Shown here in pieces: positions 42,661-52,400 of a stretch of DNA of 64,000 nt. Position 1 is the stretch's first letter, and each line of letters opens with the position of its first letter. The notes beneath the pieces are model-generated. The model saw only the letters and a program-made list of their open reading frames with translations. It was not told the DNA's origin and searched no databases. The stretch comes from an uncultured Porphyromonadaceae bacterium. Lineage in GTDB: Bacteria; Bacteroidota; Bacteroidia; Bacteroidales; Muribaculaceae. A program made the translations under genes and the position numbers. The stretch spans positions 62,001-126,000 of the forward strand of contig URCF01000006.1 of the NCBI GenBank assembly GCA_900546365.1, written 5' to 3'.

Positions 42661-45600
42661 ATGAAAAGATACAACCTGATCAACAATTGTCTTGGTTGGT
42701 TTTGCTTCGTGGTGGCTGCGGTGAGCTATCTGCTCACTGTGGAGCCCACAGCAAGCTTCTGGGACTGTCCCGAGTTCATTCTGCAAGCTTTCAAGCTTGA
42801 AGTTGGCCACCCGCCGGGCAACCCTATATTCATGCTCGCGGCACGATTTTTTGTCAATTTTGCCGGCGGCGACATCTCCAAAATAGCCTTGATGGTCAAC
42901 TCTATGTCGGCTCTGCTGAGCGCGGCCACCATTCTGCTACTGTTCTGGACCATCACCCATCTGGTGCGCCGGCTGGTGGTGAGCGACAATGCCTCCGGGG
43001 TGTCTCCGCTGAAAATGCTGGTGATTTTCGGCAGCGGTTTCTGCGGTGCCATGATGTATGCCTGGAGCGACACGTTCTGGTTCTCAGCCGTTGAGGGCGA
43101 GGTGTATGCTTTCTCCTCGTTCTGCACTGCGCTGGTGTTCTGGCTCATCCTCAAATGGGAAAACCGCGCCGACCGTCCCCACAGCGACAAATATCTGATA
43201 CTGATAGCCTATATCATTGGCATAAGCATAGGCGTGCATCTGCTCAACCTCCTCTGTATCCCGGCCATCGTGCTGGTGATTTACTACCGCAAATGGGCCA
43301 AAACCTCTGCTGTCGGTTCACTGATAGCACTGGGTGTGTCGTTTGTGATTGTAGGCCTGATTCTCTACGGTCTTGTGCCCGGATTCATCGAGGTGTCGCA
43401 AGGGTTTGAACTGTTCTGTGTCAACACCCTCGGCATGAGCTTCAACATGGGTGTGCTGGTATATGCCATCATCCTTGTGGCTTCGCTGATATGGTGCATC
43501 CGCGCGCTCTACAAGCAGGAGAGCCCCAACGCCATCCGCGTGTCATTCCTCCTCAGCGTCATCCTCTCGGGCATACCGTTCATTGGCGACGGTGCCTTGA
43601 TTCCCACCATCATCATCTGCGGACTGGCGGTGTATCTGTGGGTGGCCAAAAAGCTCCCCGTGAGGATTCTCAACATCGCGGCGGTAAGCATACTGGTGAT
43701 TTTCGCCGGCTACTCCTCCTACGCTCTGCTGCTGATCCGCTCATCGGCCCACACCCCGATGAACCAGAATGCCCCCGACAACGTGTTTGCCCTGTCGTCC
43801 TACCTCAACCGCGAGCAGTACGGCGACCGCCCCTTGTTCTACGGCGAGACCCTCAACTCAGGCATAGTGTATGAAGTGGGGTCGGACGACACCACCACTC
43901 CACTCGCCACCGAAGGCAAGGAGCTGTATGCCAAGCAGGTGAAAACCCAGCCCGGCGAAAAGGACAAATACCTGATGACCGGACGAAAAAAGAAATATGT
44001 GATGACTCCGGAGCTCAACATGGTGCTCCCGCGCATCTATAGTCCTGAGCACCAAACCGCCTACGCCGACTGGCTCGGCGAACCCGGCGGACGCGTGACC
44101 GGCTCGCCTGTCACTGCCACCGAATATGTGGACGCCAACGGCAACAAACTCCAGACCTCCACCAAAATACGCCCCACTTTTGCCGAAAATATGCAGTTCC
44201 TCCTCGGCTACCAGCTCAACCACATGTACTGGCGCTATTTCTTGTGGAACTTCGCCGGAAGACAAAACGACATCCAGGGCAACGGTGCTGTCAACCAAGG
44301 CAACTGGATCAGCGGAATTCCGTTTATCGACAACCCTCGCCTCGGCGACCAGAGCCTGCTCCCCTACGACCAAGGCGAAGGAAATGCTGGACACAATGTG
44401 TTCTATATGCTTCCTCTCCTGCTCGGCATAATCGGCCTTGGATGGCAGGCATTCACCTCCAAGCGCGGCATTGAGCAGTTCTGGGTGGTGTTCTTCCTCT
44501 TCTTCATGACCGGTATCGCCATTGTGCTCTACCTCAACCAAACACCCACACAGCCTCGTGAGCGTGACTATGCCTACGCCGGTTCGTTCTACGCTTTCGC
44601 CATCTGGGTGGGAATGGGTGTGGCCGGACTGTGGCGCCTCGGCACCATGCTGCTCCGCAACAAGAAACAGGCTTGCGCTCTGGCCGACAATGAGGCTACC
44701 AATGAACCCGAAGGCCCTTGCAAACGCAACTCGATAATCTGTGCCATGGTGGCTGCTGTGGTAGGAGTGTTTGTGCCGCTGCAAGTGGTGTCGCAGACAT
44801 GGGACGACCACGACCGCTCGGGCCGCTATACAACCCGCGACTTCGGCAACAACTACCTTGAGTCGCTGGATGAAAACGCCATCATATTCACCAACGGCGA
44901 CAACGACACCTTCCCCTTGTGGTATGCACAGGAGGTGGAGGGACGCCGCACCGATGTGAAAGTGGTGAACCTTTCGTATCTCACCACCGACTGGTATGTG
45001 GACCAGATTCGCCGCCCGAGCTACGACGCTCCGGGTATTGACATGCAGGCCAAACCGCAGGATTACGCCTACGACCGCATGCAGTTTGCCTACATCATAC
45101 AGCCTGACACCACCCCCACAGATGCACGCCAGAGCCTCCGCGAACTTTATGCCCCCGATGCACGCAAAAATTCGTGGGGTGTGCCCGTGCTCAAGCATCC
45201 TGTGATGTATATGCCGGTGGACGAGCAGGCAGCTATCGCAGCCGGCCGGGTGAGCGCCGCCGACTCGGCACGTATCCAGCCTGCCCTGCTGCTCGACATG
45301 ACCAGACAGCCGGAGCGCGGACTGCGCCTGAGCCAGATTATCGGCCTCGACATGATCTCCACCTCCCTGGCCAACGGCTGGAACCGCCCGATATATTTCG
45401 CCATGACTGTGCCCGACCAATACTATATGGGACTCTCGCCATACCTGCGCAACACCGGTCTGGCCTACGAGGTGACCCCAATCTACAATCCCGCACAGGC
45501 CACTGCCATCAACACCGACAAGATGTATCGCAACGTGACCGAACGGTTTGCTTGGGGCGGCCTCGACAAGGTGACCAAGCCCGGTCAGATATATCTTGAC

Positions 45601-46194
45601 GAAACAGTGCGCCGTATGGTGACTACCAACCGCTCGGCAATGCTCGACCTCGCCATCGCCCTCGTGCAGGAGGGTTATGGCACTCAGGTGAAGATTGACT
45701 CCCTCGCCCACTCCGAGAAGGAGCTTAAGGAGCTCACCGCATACCGCGATGACCGCTTCAACAAGGCGCGCAATGTGCTCGACCTCATCCGCACCAAGCT
45801 GCCGGTGGAGGCTATGCCCTACGCTGTGCAGGTGGGTCAGCAGATTGGTGAAGAGTATGCCACCCTCGGCGTGCTCACAGGCAACAAGGCCGACACCGAG
45901 AAGGGTCTCAAGATCATCCGCGACGAGATTGAACGGTATGCGGCAAACGTGGTGTACTACCAGAGCCTCAACGCTTGGCAATACGCCTCGCTGCCACGCG
46001 CCGACATGTATATCGACCGCTACCACCTGATGGAGCTGCTGCAAAGCTATGTGAGCTTCGGCGGCGACTATGATGAGATCACCCGATGGCTCACGGAGCG
46101 CGGCGTCAATCTCGCACGCCAGCAAGCCTATCTACAGCAGCAGGAGCAGTATCAGCAGTCGGTTGATATGCCGCAGGAAATTGTGGAAGAATAA
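42661..46194 (+). CDS. DUF2723 membrane protein, probable O-mannosyltransferase-like
   Basis: From the ATG at 42661 the protein has 1177 residues. About ten membrane helices fill residues 1-370 and more follow near 600-720; the remainder is soluble. The N-terminal TASFWDCPEFILQAFKLEVG and HPPGNPIFMLAARFF are the DUF2723 signature, whose acidic residue in the first loop recalls GT-C glycosyltransferases. The human homologue TMEM260 is a protein O-mannosyltransferase. In Bacteroidetes a role in protein O-glycosylation is plausible but not proved. It leads an operon with a deacetylase and queG. Confidence 0.8.
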   Translation: MKRYNLINNCLGWFCFVVAAVSYLLTVEPTASFWDCPEFILQAFKLEVGHPPGNPIFMLAARFFVNFAGGDISKIALMVNSMSALLSAATILLLFWTITHLVRRLVVSDNASGVSPLKMLVIFGSGFCGAMMYAWSDTFWFSAVEGEVYAFSSFCTALVFWLILKWENRADRPHSDKYLILIAYIIGISIGVHLLNLLCIPAIVLVIYYRKWAKTSAVGSLIALGVSFVIVGLILYGLVPGFIEVSQGFELFCVNTLGMSFNMGVLVYAIILVASLIWCIRALYKQESPNAIRVSFLLSVILSGIPFIGDGALIPTIIICGLAVYLWVAKKLPVRILNIAAVSILVIFAGYSSYALLLIRSSAHTPMNQNAPDNVFALSSYLNREQYGDRPLFYGETLNSGIVYEVGSDDTTTPLATEGKELYAKQVKTQPGEKDKYLMTGRKKKYVMTPELNMVLPRIYSPEHQTAYADWLGEPGGRVTGSPVTATEYVDANGNKLQTSTKIRPTFAENMQFLLGYQLNHMYWRYFLWNFAGRQNDIQGNGAVNQGNWISGIPFIDNPRLGDQSLLPYDQGEGNAGHNVFYMLPLLLGIIGLGWQAFTSKRGIEQFWVVFFLFFMTGIAIVLYLNQTPTQPRERDYAYAGSFYAFAIWVGMGVAGLWRLGTMLLRNKKQACALADNEATNEPEGPCKRNSIICAMVAAVVGVFVPLQVVSQTWDDHDRSGRYTTRDFGNNYLESLDENAIIFTNGDNDTFPLWYAQEVEGRRTDVKVVNLSYLTTDWYVDQIRRPSYDAPGIDMQAKPQDYAYDRMQFAYIIQPDTTPTDARQSLRELYAPDARKNSWGVPVLKHPVMYMPVDEQAAIAAGRVSAADSARIQPALLLDMTRQPERGLRLSQIIGLDMISTSLANGWNRPIYFAMTVPDQYYMGLSPYLRNTGLAYEVTPIYNPAQATAINTDKMYRNVTERFAWGGLDKVTKPGQIYLDETVRRMVTTNRSAMLDLAIALVQEGYGTQVKIDSLAHSEKELKELTAYRDDRFNKARNVLDLIRTKLPVEAMPYAVQVGQQIGEEYATLGVLTGNKADTEKGLKIIRDEIERYAANVVYYQSLNAWQYASLPRADMYIDRYHLMELLQSYVSFGGDYDEITRWLTERGVNLARQQAYLQQQEQYQQSVDMPQEIVEE

Positions 46195-46205
46195 TACTCT
46201 GCCCG

Positions 46206-46826
46206 ATGTTCATCGAACAGCCCCCACTGCTCTACCGCCTGCTCTTCCCCGAGGCCACATGGCGCATCAAGCGACGCAACCGCAAGGTGGTGTATCTCAC
46301 TTTCGACGACGGCCCCGTGCCGGAGGTCACCCCCTGGGTGCTTGACATCCTCGACAAGCACAACATAAAAGCCACCTTCTTCATGGTGGGCGACAATGTG
46401 CGGCGCAACCCTGCGCTTTTTGAGGAAGTGAAGCGCCGCGGACACTCCTACGGCAACCACACCATGCACCATCTCCAGGGGATGCACACCGGACGCCGGC
46501 AATACATGCGCGACATCACCGAGGCCGATGCACTGATTGACAGCTCGCTGTTCCGTCCGCCCCACGGACTTATGCGGTGGAGCCAGGCCGCTGCCATCAA
46601 AAACCATTACAACATCGTGATGTACGACCTCGTGGCACGCGACTACTCTCGCCGCCAAACTCCCGAGCAAGTACTCAAAAATGTGAAAAAATATGCCCGC
46701 AACGGCTCCATCATTGTGTTTCACGACTCGCTTAAGGCGCAAGCCAACCTCCGCGCCACTCTTGAAGACGCCATAGTATGGCTTAAGGAGCAAGGTTATG
46801 AGTTCTGCCCCATCCAGATGCTCTGA
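46206..46826 (+). CDS. NodB-type polysaccharide deacetylase
   Basis: A 206-residue polysaccharide deacetylase domain without signal peptide or lipid anchor. Motif 1 TFDDG has Asp34/Asp35, motif 2 gives the metal histidines H85 and H89 in GNHTMHHL, motif 3 is FRPPHG and motif 5 IVFHDS. Such enzymes remove N- or O-acetyl groups from peptidoglycan or glycans. It is 11 bases after the DUF2723 gene and overlaps queG by 29 bases. Confidence 0.88.
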   Translation: MFIEQPPLLYRLLFPEATWRIKRRNRKVVYLTFDDGPVPEVTPWVLDILDKHNIKATFFMVGDNVRRNPALFEEVKRRGHSYGNHTMHHLQGMHTGRRQYMRDITEADALIDSSLFRPPHGLMRWSQAAAIKNHYNIVMYDLVARDYSRRQTPEQVLKNVKKYARNGSIIVFHDSLKAQANLRATLEDAIVWLKEQGYEFCPIQML

Positions 46827-47748
46827 CACTGTCAAGGAGATTCTGCTCGGGCATGGTGCCTGCCGCGTGGCTATTGCATCGGTGAGCCCCGTGGACCCGC
46901 AGGCGCAAGAGCTGTATGCCCGCTGGTTAGAGGCGGGAAACCATGGCTCCATGCAGTATCTTGAAAACTATCCAGACATCAGACGCAACCCACAGCTACT
47001 GCTGCCGGGAGCAAGGAGCATTATCTGCTGCGCCTTCGCCTACCACCCCGCGCCCGTAAACGCCCCTCTACGCATCGCTTCATACGCGTTGGGCACAGAT
47101 TATCACCTCGCCATCCGCGAGCGGCTGGAGCGGGCTGCAAATGCCCTCAGAGAGCTGCTCGGAGGTGACACAAGAGTATGCGTTGACACTGCACCGCTGC
47201 GCGAGCGGTATTGGGCGGTGCGCTCCGGACTCGGAGTGATGGGGATGAACAACCATGTCATAATCCCCGGAATCGGCAGCTACATACTCCTTGGCGAAAT
47301 TCTGACCACTGCCGAGCTGCCCCCCGACACTCCGATGGACGGCGACTGCGGACAATGCGGACGGTGCGTCAAAGCATGCCCCACCGGCGCCCTGCAGCCC
47401 GACGGAAGCGTGGACGCACGCAAATGCCTGTCGTATCTCACCATCGAGCACCGCGGCGCGTTTGAACCCGACACCGACCTCCATGGATGCCTCTACGGAT
47501 GCGACAGATGCGCCGCCGCATGTCCCCACAACCGCCACGCCGACACCACCGGGACAATTCCCGAACTACAGCCTCGCCAAGAGCTGTTGAAGCTCACTCT
47601 CGAAGAGTGCCTCACAATGAGCCAGCAACAATTCTCCACCCTTTTCCGCCATAGCGCCATCAAGCGCACCAAGCTCGCCGGCCTGCGCCGCAACGCCGAG
47701 CAGATAGCTAAAAAGTCGCATGGGTCCGAAGGCCCACACGACTTATAA
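46798..47748 (+). CDS. queG: Epoxyqueuosine reductase
   Basis: A 316-residue iron-sulfur, cobalamin-dependent enzyme for the last step of queuosine formation on tRNA. The DUF1730 part contains GNHGSMQYLENY and the 2x[4Fe-4S] ferredoxin part has CGQCGRCVKACPTGA and CLYGCDRCAAACPHN. The start at 46798 overlaps the deacetylase gene by 29 bases; no better ATG follows. It lacks the C-terminal HEAT-like repeat region seen in longer QueG proteins. Confidence 0.93.
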   Translation: MSSAPSRCSDTVKEILLGHGACRVAIASVSPVDPQAQELYARWLEAGNHGSMQYLENYPDIRRNPQLLLPGARSIICCAFAYHPAPVNAPLRIASYALGTDYHLAIRERLERAANALRELLGGDTRVCVDTAPLRERYWAVRSGLGVMGMNNHVIIPGIGSYILLGEILTTAELPPDTPMDGDCGQCGRCVKACPTGALQPDGSVDARKCLSYLTIEHRGAFEPDTDLHGCLYGCDRCAAACPHNRHADTTGTIPELQPRQELLKLTLEECLTMSQQQFSTLFRHSAIKRTKLAGLRRNAEQIAKKSHGSEGPHDL

Positions 47749-47779
47749 GATTTATAGGATTTATAAGATTTATCGGATT
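47744..47779. repeat. Four tandem 9-base repeats between queG and recA
   Basis: TATAAGATT, TATAGGATT, TATAAGATT, TATCGGATT follow one another without gap. The first unit covers the queG stop codon. The same unit recurs on the far side of recA. Confidence 0.8.
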
Positions 47780-47785
47780 TAAATC

Positions 47786-48967
47786 CTACTTATCCTCGTC
47801 AATAGAAAATTCGTCAGGAAGATCCTCATCAAAATCAAGAGCATCGAGCTCATCCTCAGCCACATCATCGGCAGTAATGGCATCTATTTCACTTGTGGCC
47901 TGTTTCTTGACCATAGGCTTGTTTCCCTTGGCCTTGAGCGCATCCATGATCAGCGCCTCCAGTTCATCGGCAAGCTCAGGGTTATCGGCTATCACCTGAC
48001 GCGCAGCCTCGCGTCCCTGGGCTATCTTGGTGCCGTTGTAGCTGAACCATGAGCCGCTTTTCTTGACGATTCCGAGCTCCACGCCAAGGTCTATAATCTC
48101 ACCGGTGTGAGAGATACCCTCGCCAAAGAGGATGTCGAAAGTAGCGCCCTTGAAAGGAGGTGCCACCTTGTTCTTCACCACCTTCACACGGGTGGTGCGG
48201 CCGAGGATATTCTCCTCCTTGCCATCCTTGATTTTGGCACCGCCGCGGATATCGATACGCACCGAGCTGTAGAACTTCAAGGCATTGCCGCCGGTGGTGG
48301 TTTCAGATGGACCGAACATTGTGCCGCCGATTTTCTCACGCAGCTGGTTGATGAAAATGCAGCAGGTGTTGGTGCGGGAGATGACGCCTGTGAGCTTGCG
48401 CATGGCCTGCGACATCAGTCGTGCCTGAAGGCCCACATTGCGGTCACCCATCTCACCCTCGATTTCCGACTTGGGAGTGAGAGCGGCCACAGAGTCCACC
48501 ACAAGTATGTCGATGGCGGATGAGCGGATGAGCTGCTCGGCAATCTCGAGAGCCTGCTCGCCGGTGTCGGGCTGGGCAATAAGCAGATTGTTGACATCCA
48601 CACCCAGACCCTCGGCATAGAAGCGGTCAAAAGCATGCTCGGCATCGATTATGGCGGCCACTCCGCCGTTTTTCTGAGCCTGCGCGATGGCATGGATGGC
48701 GAGAGTTGTTTTACCGGACGATTCCGGGCCGAAAATCTCCACGATACGGCCGCGGGGATAACCACCCACACCGAGAGCGTAGTTCAGGCCGATGGAACCG
48801 GTAGGAATCACCTCCACATCGTCCACCACATCATCGCCGAGCTTCATCACGGCACCGCGGCCATAGTTCTTCTCTATTTTGTCAAGCGCGGCCTGCAGGG
48901 CACTGAGCTTGGTATTCTGTGTGCCTGTGGCCTCCTTGGCGCTTTTCTTGGTTTCTTTCTTTGCCAT
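47786..48967 (-). CDS. recA: RecA recombinase
   Basis: A 393-residue RecA. Walker A GPESSGKTT is at residues 80-88, followed by the HAFDRFYAEGLGVD region, the Walker B strand DILVVDSVAAL, loop 2 and the GGNALKFYSSVR segment. The C-terminal tail of about 40 residues is very acidic (DEDLPDEFSIDEDK), as in other Bacteroidetes. It drives homologous recombination and the SOS response. It has its own promoter and is not followed by a hairpin; the 9-base repeats lie there instead. Confidence 0.97.
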   Translation of the reverse strand: MAKKETKKSAKEATGTQNTKLSALQAALDKIEKNYGRGAVMKLGDDVVDDVEVIPTGSIGLNYALGVGGYPRGRIVEIFGPESSGKTTLAIHAIAQAQKNGGVAAIIDAEHAFDRFYAEGLGVDVNNLLIAQPDTGEQALEIAEQLIRSSAIDILVVDSVAALTPKSEIEGEMGDRNVGLQARLMSQAMRKLTGVISRTNTCCIFINQLREKIGGTMFGPSETTTGGNALKFYSSVRIDIRGGAKIKDGKEENILGRTTRVKVVKNKVAPPFKGATFDILFGEGISHTGEIIDLGVELGIVKKSGSWFSYNGTKIAQGREAARQVIADNPELADELEALIMDALKAKGNKPMVKKQATSEIDAITADDVAEDELDALDFDEDLPDEFSIDEDK

Positions 48968-49004
48968 ATTGAATAGATATATGATTGTTTTTTATTTCCT
49001 AACA

Positions 49005-49012
49005 CAAAGGTA
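49005..49012 (-). promoter_or_regulatory. -7 promoter box of recA
   Basis: TACCTTTG on the minus strand, start point near 48998 and a leader of about 31 bases. A TTTG lies at 49030-49027, somewhat closer than the usual -33 spacing. No LexA box recognised. Confidence 0.45.
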
Positions 49013-49143
49013 ACAATAATGTCGGGCAAAAAGTGCGCACACACAAGTTAAAGCAAGTTAAAGTACATTTCCATGGATTTTTGTTTTTCTCTATCACATA
49101 ACTATTTAGCCACAATTTGAGATTTTTCTTGAATTTCTGCAGC

Positions 49144-49194
49144 AAAAAAACCCCGTTTCAGTGAACCATTCCCTCCGGGGAGCGTTATAAAGGT
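49144..49194 (-). ncRNA. Candidate very short RNA upstream of recA
   Basis: A minus-strand TAATTTTG (49208-49201) predicts a start near 49194; a CCCCG ... CGGGG stem with an inner TTCA/TGAA pairing (49152-49181) is followed at once by T7. The unit would be only about 50 bases long. No -33 element is seen. Confidence 0.28.
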
Positions 49195-49300
49195 ACATAG
49201 CAAAATTACTTTTTCCATTGCAAGAAATGTGATAATGATTGGTTTATTATCTAAGCGAGGAGGGTTGTGAAACCGGTCCTCGTTTTAGATTTTAAAGGGA

Positions 49301-49354
49301 TATAAAATTTATAAGATTTATAAGACTCATAAGATTTATAAGATTCATAAGAAA
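49301..49354. repeat. Six tandem 9-base repeats between recA and the GH85 genes
   Basis: TATAAAATT, TATAAGATT, TATAAGACT, CATAAGATT, TATAAGATT, CATAAGAAA in uninterrupted series; the third, fourth and last units are variants. The consensus equals that of the repeat at 47744. Confidence 0.8.
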
Positions 49355-49357
49355 AAG

Positions 49358-49389
49358 TTCAGGCGCCCCCGCAACCGGGAGCGCCTGAA
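49358..49389 (-). terminator. Terminator of the first GH85 gene
   Basis: Stem TTCAGGCGC / GCGCCTGAA extended by C/G pairs, followed on the minus strand by CTTTTTCTT. It lies about 30 bases after the stop codon. Confidence 0.8.
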
Positions 49390-49417
49390 TTATTGTAGTA
49401 TATGCTTTAAGTCAAGC

Positions 49418-52400
49418 TTACTTGCGAACCACCTTGATGGTGCGGGCGAGCTGACCGTCGCGGAGCACGCGAACGATGTAAACGCCCTGAACACCGAGGC
49501 GAACGCTCATGTTCTGACCGGCTTCCATAGCCTGAGCCTTCTGAGCCATCAGCATACCGCTGGTGTTGTAAACCTCAACGGTGTAGTTGCCTGCTTCGGC
49601 GAACTGAACGAACAGACCATCGGCTACAGTGTAAGCCTCAACGCCGTCCTCTGTGTCAGCGGCAACGCCGTCGATAGCGGAGGTTACAGAGAATACGGGA
49701 TAATTCTTGGTGTCGGCACCGAGAGCGTTGGCAAGAGAGAGGGTCACAGTGTAGTCGCCGCCCATGCGGTTGTCACCGTAGGAGAGCTTGACGCTACCTT
49801 CACGGTCTGTACCGGTACCTTCGCTGAGAATACCCTTGCGGGCAGTCCAGGAAGGAGCGGTAGTAACTTCGTAAGCGCTGCCGGGCACGAAAGGCGAGCC
49901 CGCAGAGAATTCAGCTTCTACAGGCAGTGCGCCAGCCTGACCTTCATTTGCTGTTTGAGCATATTCGAAGAGATAGGCAGGAATCTGCTTCTGACCCTTG
50001 GAGATGAAGCCATAGTTAGCATCAGCATCGCTTTCAAGATCCCAGAATGCAATCACATCCTCAGGCAGTGTTTCGAGAGTGCCGAGACCGGTCTTGGAGA
50101 GATTCACATCCTCCTGGGTCATAGCTTTACCCCAAATCTGGAAGTCGTCGATCACACCGTCCACGGCAGCCATACCGTTAGGACCTGCACCACCAACCTT
50201 AATCCAGTCGGTCTGAGCCAAGGGATAGTTGTCAATACACCAGTCGGTGTTTTCAGCATCTTTGCCGGAGCCGGATGCGAACGAAGCGTAGCCGGGGGTG
50301 AGTTCGATATCATCCCAACCGGAGTTGGAGTCACCGATAGCATTCTCACGGGTCATCTTGTTACACCACAGCCAGTTGCTCTTCTGAAGCACACCGTTGA
50401 GGTAGAAGCGTATGCGAACGCGGTTCTGTTCGTTGTATTCAAATACATATACGAGATGGTTCCACTTGGAAACGCCGAGGTTGCCGTTGAGGTCAAGGTA
50501 CAGACGGTTGCCGTCAGCACCGGAGTCAAGGCTCTTACCAAAGCCACCGTCGATGAGGTAGTTGCGGAACGATCCTTCAACTGTACGGCTCCAGAAGTAG
50601 CCCCAGTTGTTCTTAGGCCATGAACCGAGACGGTTCTCAATCAAAAGAAGTGAACCGGGTGCAGCGGTGGGATAAGTGTCAAGCTTGAGCCAGAAAGCAA
50701 CAGAGAAGCTCTTGTAGGTGCCGATGCCGAGGTCGCTTACCTTAGTACCGAAAGCGAGCTCATTGAGATGAACACCGCGGGAACCGATACCGTTGGCTTC
50801 ACGACCGGTGTAGCCGAGTTCAAGAGTTTCGTTGGGCTGGATTTGAACAGCGTTTTCAGCAGAAGCCTCATCACCGTTGATGGTGAGAGATTCGATGATA
50901 GGCTGACGACCGGATCCGGGATCGGACACAGACACGAGACCCTCATGCTTAACGTCACCGGCATATACATCGTAGGCACCGGTCACATCAATACCTGCAA
51001 CATCAAGACGAGTAGCGTTGCTTGCAGATGCGAGCACGTTGCCACCTTCATCGGTGAGCTTCCAGTCAACAGCGGGGTGAGCGGGGTCAACGAACTCTAC
51101 ATAGAATTCTTCACCGGTGGTGACAGGCGATTTGGATACCTTCAGATCTTCAACAGCAACATAGTCACCAACAGGAAGTTCTTCACTCCAAGCGATATCG
51201 GAAGCGGAAGAGAAGTCGAGAGACACTGCGCTGACACCAAACTGAATCTTGGTGGCACCTTCAGCGGGAGCGGAGAAAATCATGCCGGCCCATGAGCTGG
51301 TAGTGCCGAGGAACTGAGGTTCGGAATCCTTGTCGGTGCGGCTCCACAGACGGAACAGTGAAGTCTTCACATCAAGGTTGTAAACGGGTTCGCCGAGTTC
51401 CTTGGTGTTGGCCATTTTGAAGAATATCTTACCATCGACACCCTTGTAGTTGTTGGCAAGCACTTTGGCGCGGGTGATGATAGGAGCGGCAGGAGTTTCG
51501 TAAGAACCACCGGTGAGAGAGATTTCACCGATAAGCACTTCAAGATCATTAGCGTTGGCAAACTTCAAGCCGAGAGCTGCGATGGTACCGGTGAGGCCAT
51601 TACGTGAGCTGAGAGTAAGAGTCTTCACCTGCCAGTCGGCATCGTAGTCAAGGTCGCCGTCAGCTTTGTTGGTAGAGTAGGTCTTGCCATCTTTGTCAAA
51701 TACCATACCGTAGGTTTTCTGAGCCTGCTCGCTTTCAGAACCGAGCTTGGACCATACGAGTTCCATGTCACCGGAACCTTTGATCACCTTGTAGCGGATG
51801 GTGAGCTTGGCACCGTTCTTGGCCTCGAACTCTGTTTTAAAGAGGTGGAGGTAGCTGGCTTCAGTGTTGTTGGCAGTGATGCGGAGTGAGGTACCGCCCA
51901 TATAAGCATCGTTCCAAGTGATGTTGGCATCGATGTTTTCAGCGGGAGTGGTACCGAGGTAGTCGGTAGCGAACCAGAAACGCCATGTGGGCATGTAGTC
52001 CTGAACACCGAGGTTGTACCAGGGTCCTACGTGAGCTTCAGTGCCTTTCCAGTTGTACTGTGCACCGCCACCGATGTTGAAGAAGGTTACGAACGGCTCT
52101 TTGGTAAGATCCCATTTCAAAGTGGAGCGGGCTTCCATGTAGCGCGACATACCCATGAAGTCTTTGGTAGCTGTCAGAGAGTTGACGGGATCCATCTTGT
52201 AGGCAGGATTGCGCTTACCGTTGGTGAACCAGTATTCGAGGTGTTTCTGATAGGTAGCCTGCTTGGCAGCGTCTGTTCCACCTTCCTGGTTACGGTTGAT
52301 CCAGATGTAGTTCACCTGGTGGGCACCCCAGAGACCGATAGAATAGGGAATGTTGAGATGCTGATCCCATTCGGTGGGAGTTTTAAGGCCACCCTGCATG

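Larger units (their letters stand above)
48968..49417. other. 450-base intergenic region upstream of recA
   Basis: Holds the recA -7 box, a second minus-strand -7 box plus hairpin and T7 (possible small RNA), a second set of 9-base repeats, and the terminator of the first GH85 gene. No coding frame is convincing. Confidence 0.6.

Noticed and set aside
43858..46125. Minus-strand open frame of 755 codons opposite the DUF2723 gene
   Set aside because: Mirror of codon bias in the real gene; low-complexity His/Val/Gly composition, no start context, no motifs.
49301..49354. 9-base repeats as a CRISPR array
   Set aside because: Units are far too short, there are no spacers and no cas genes in the window.
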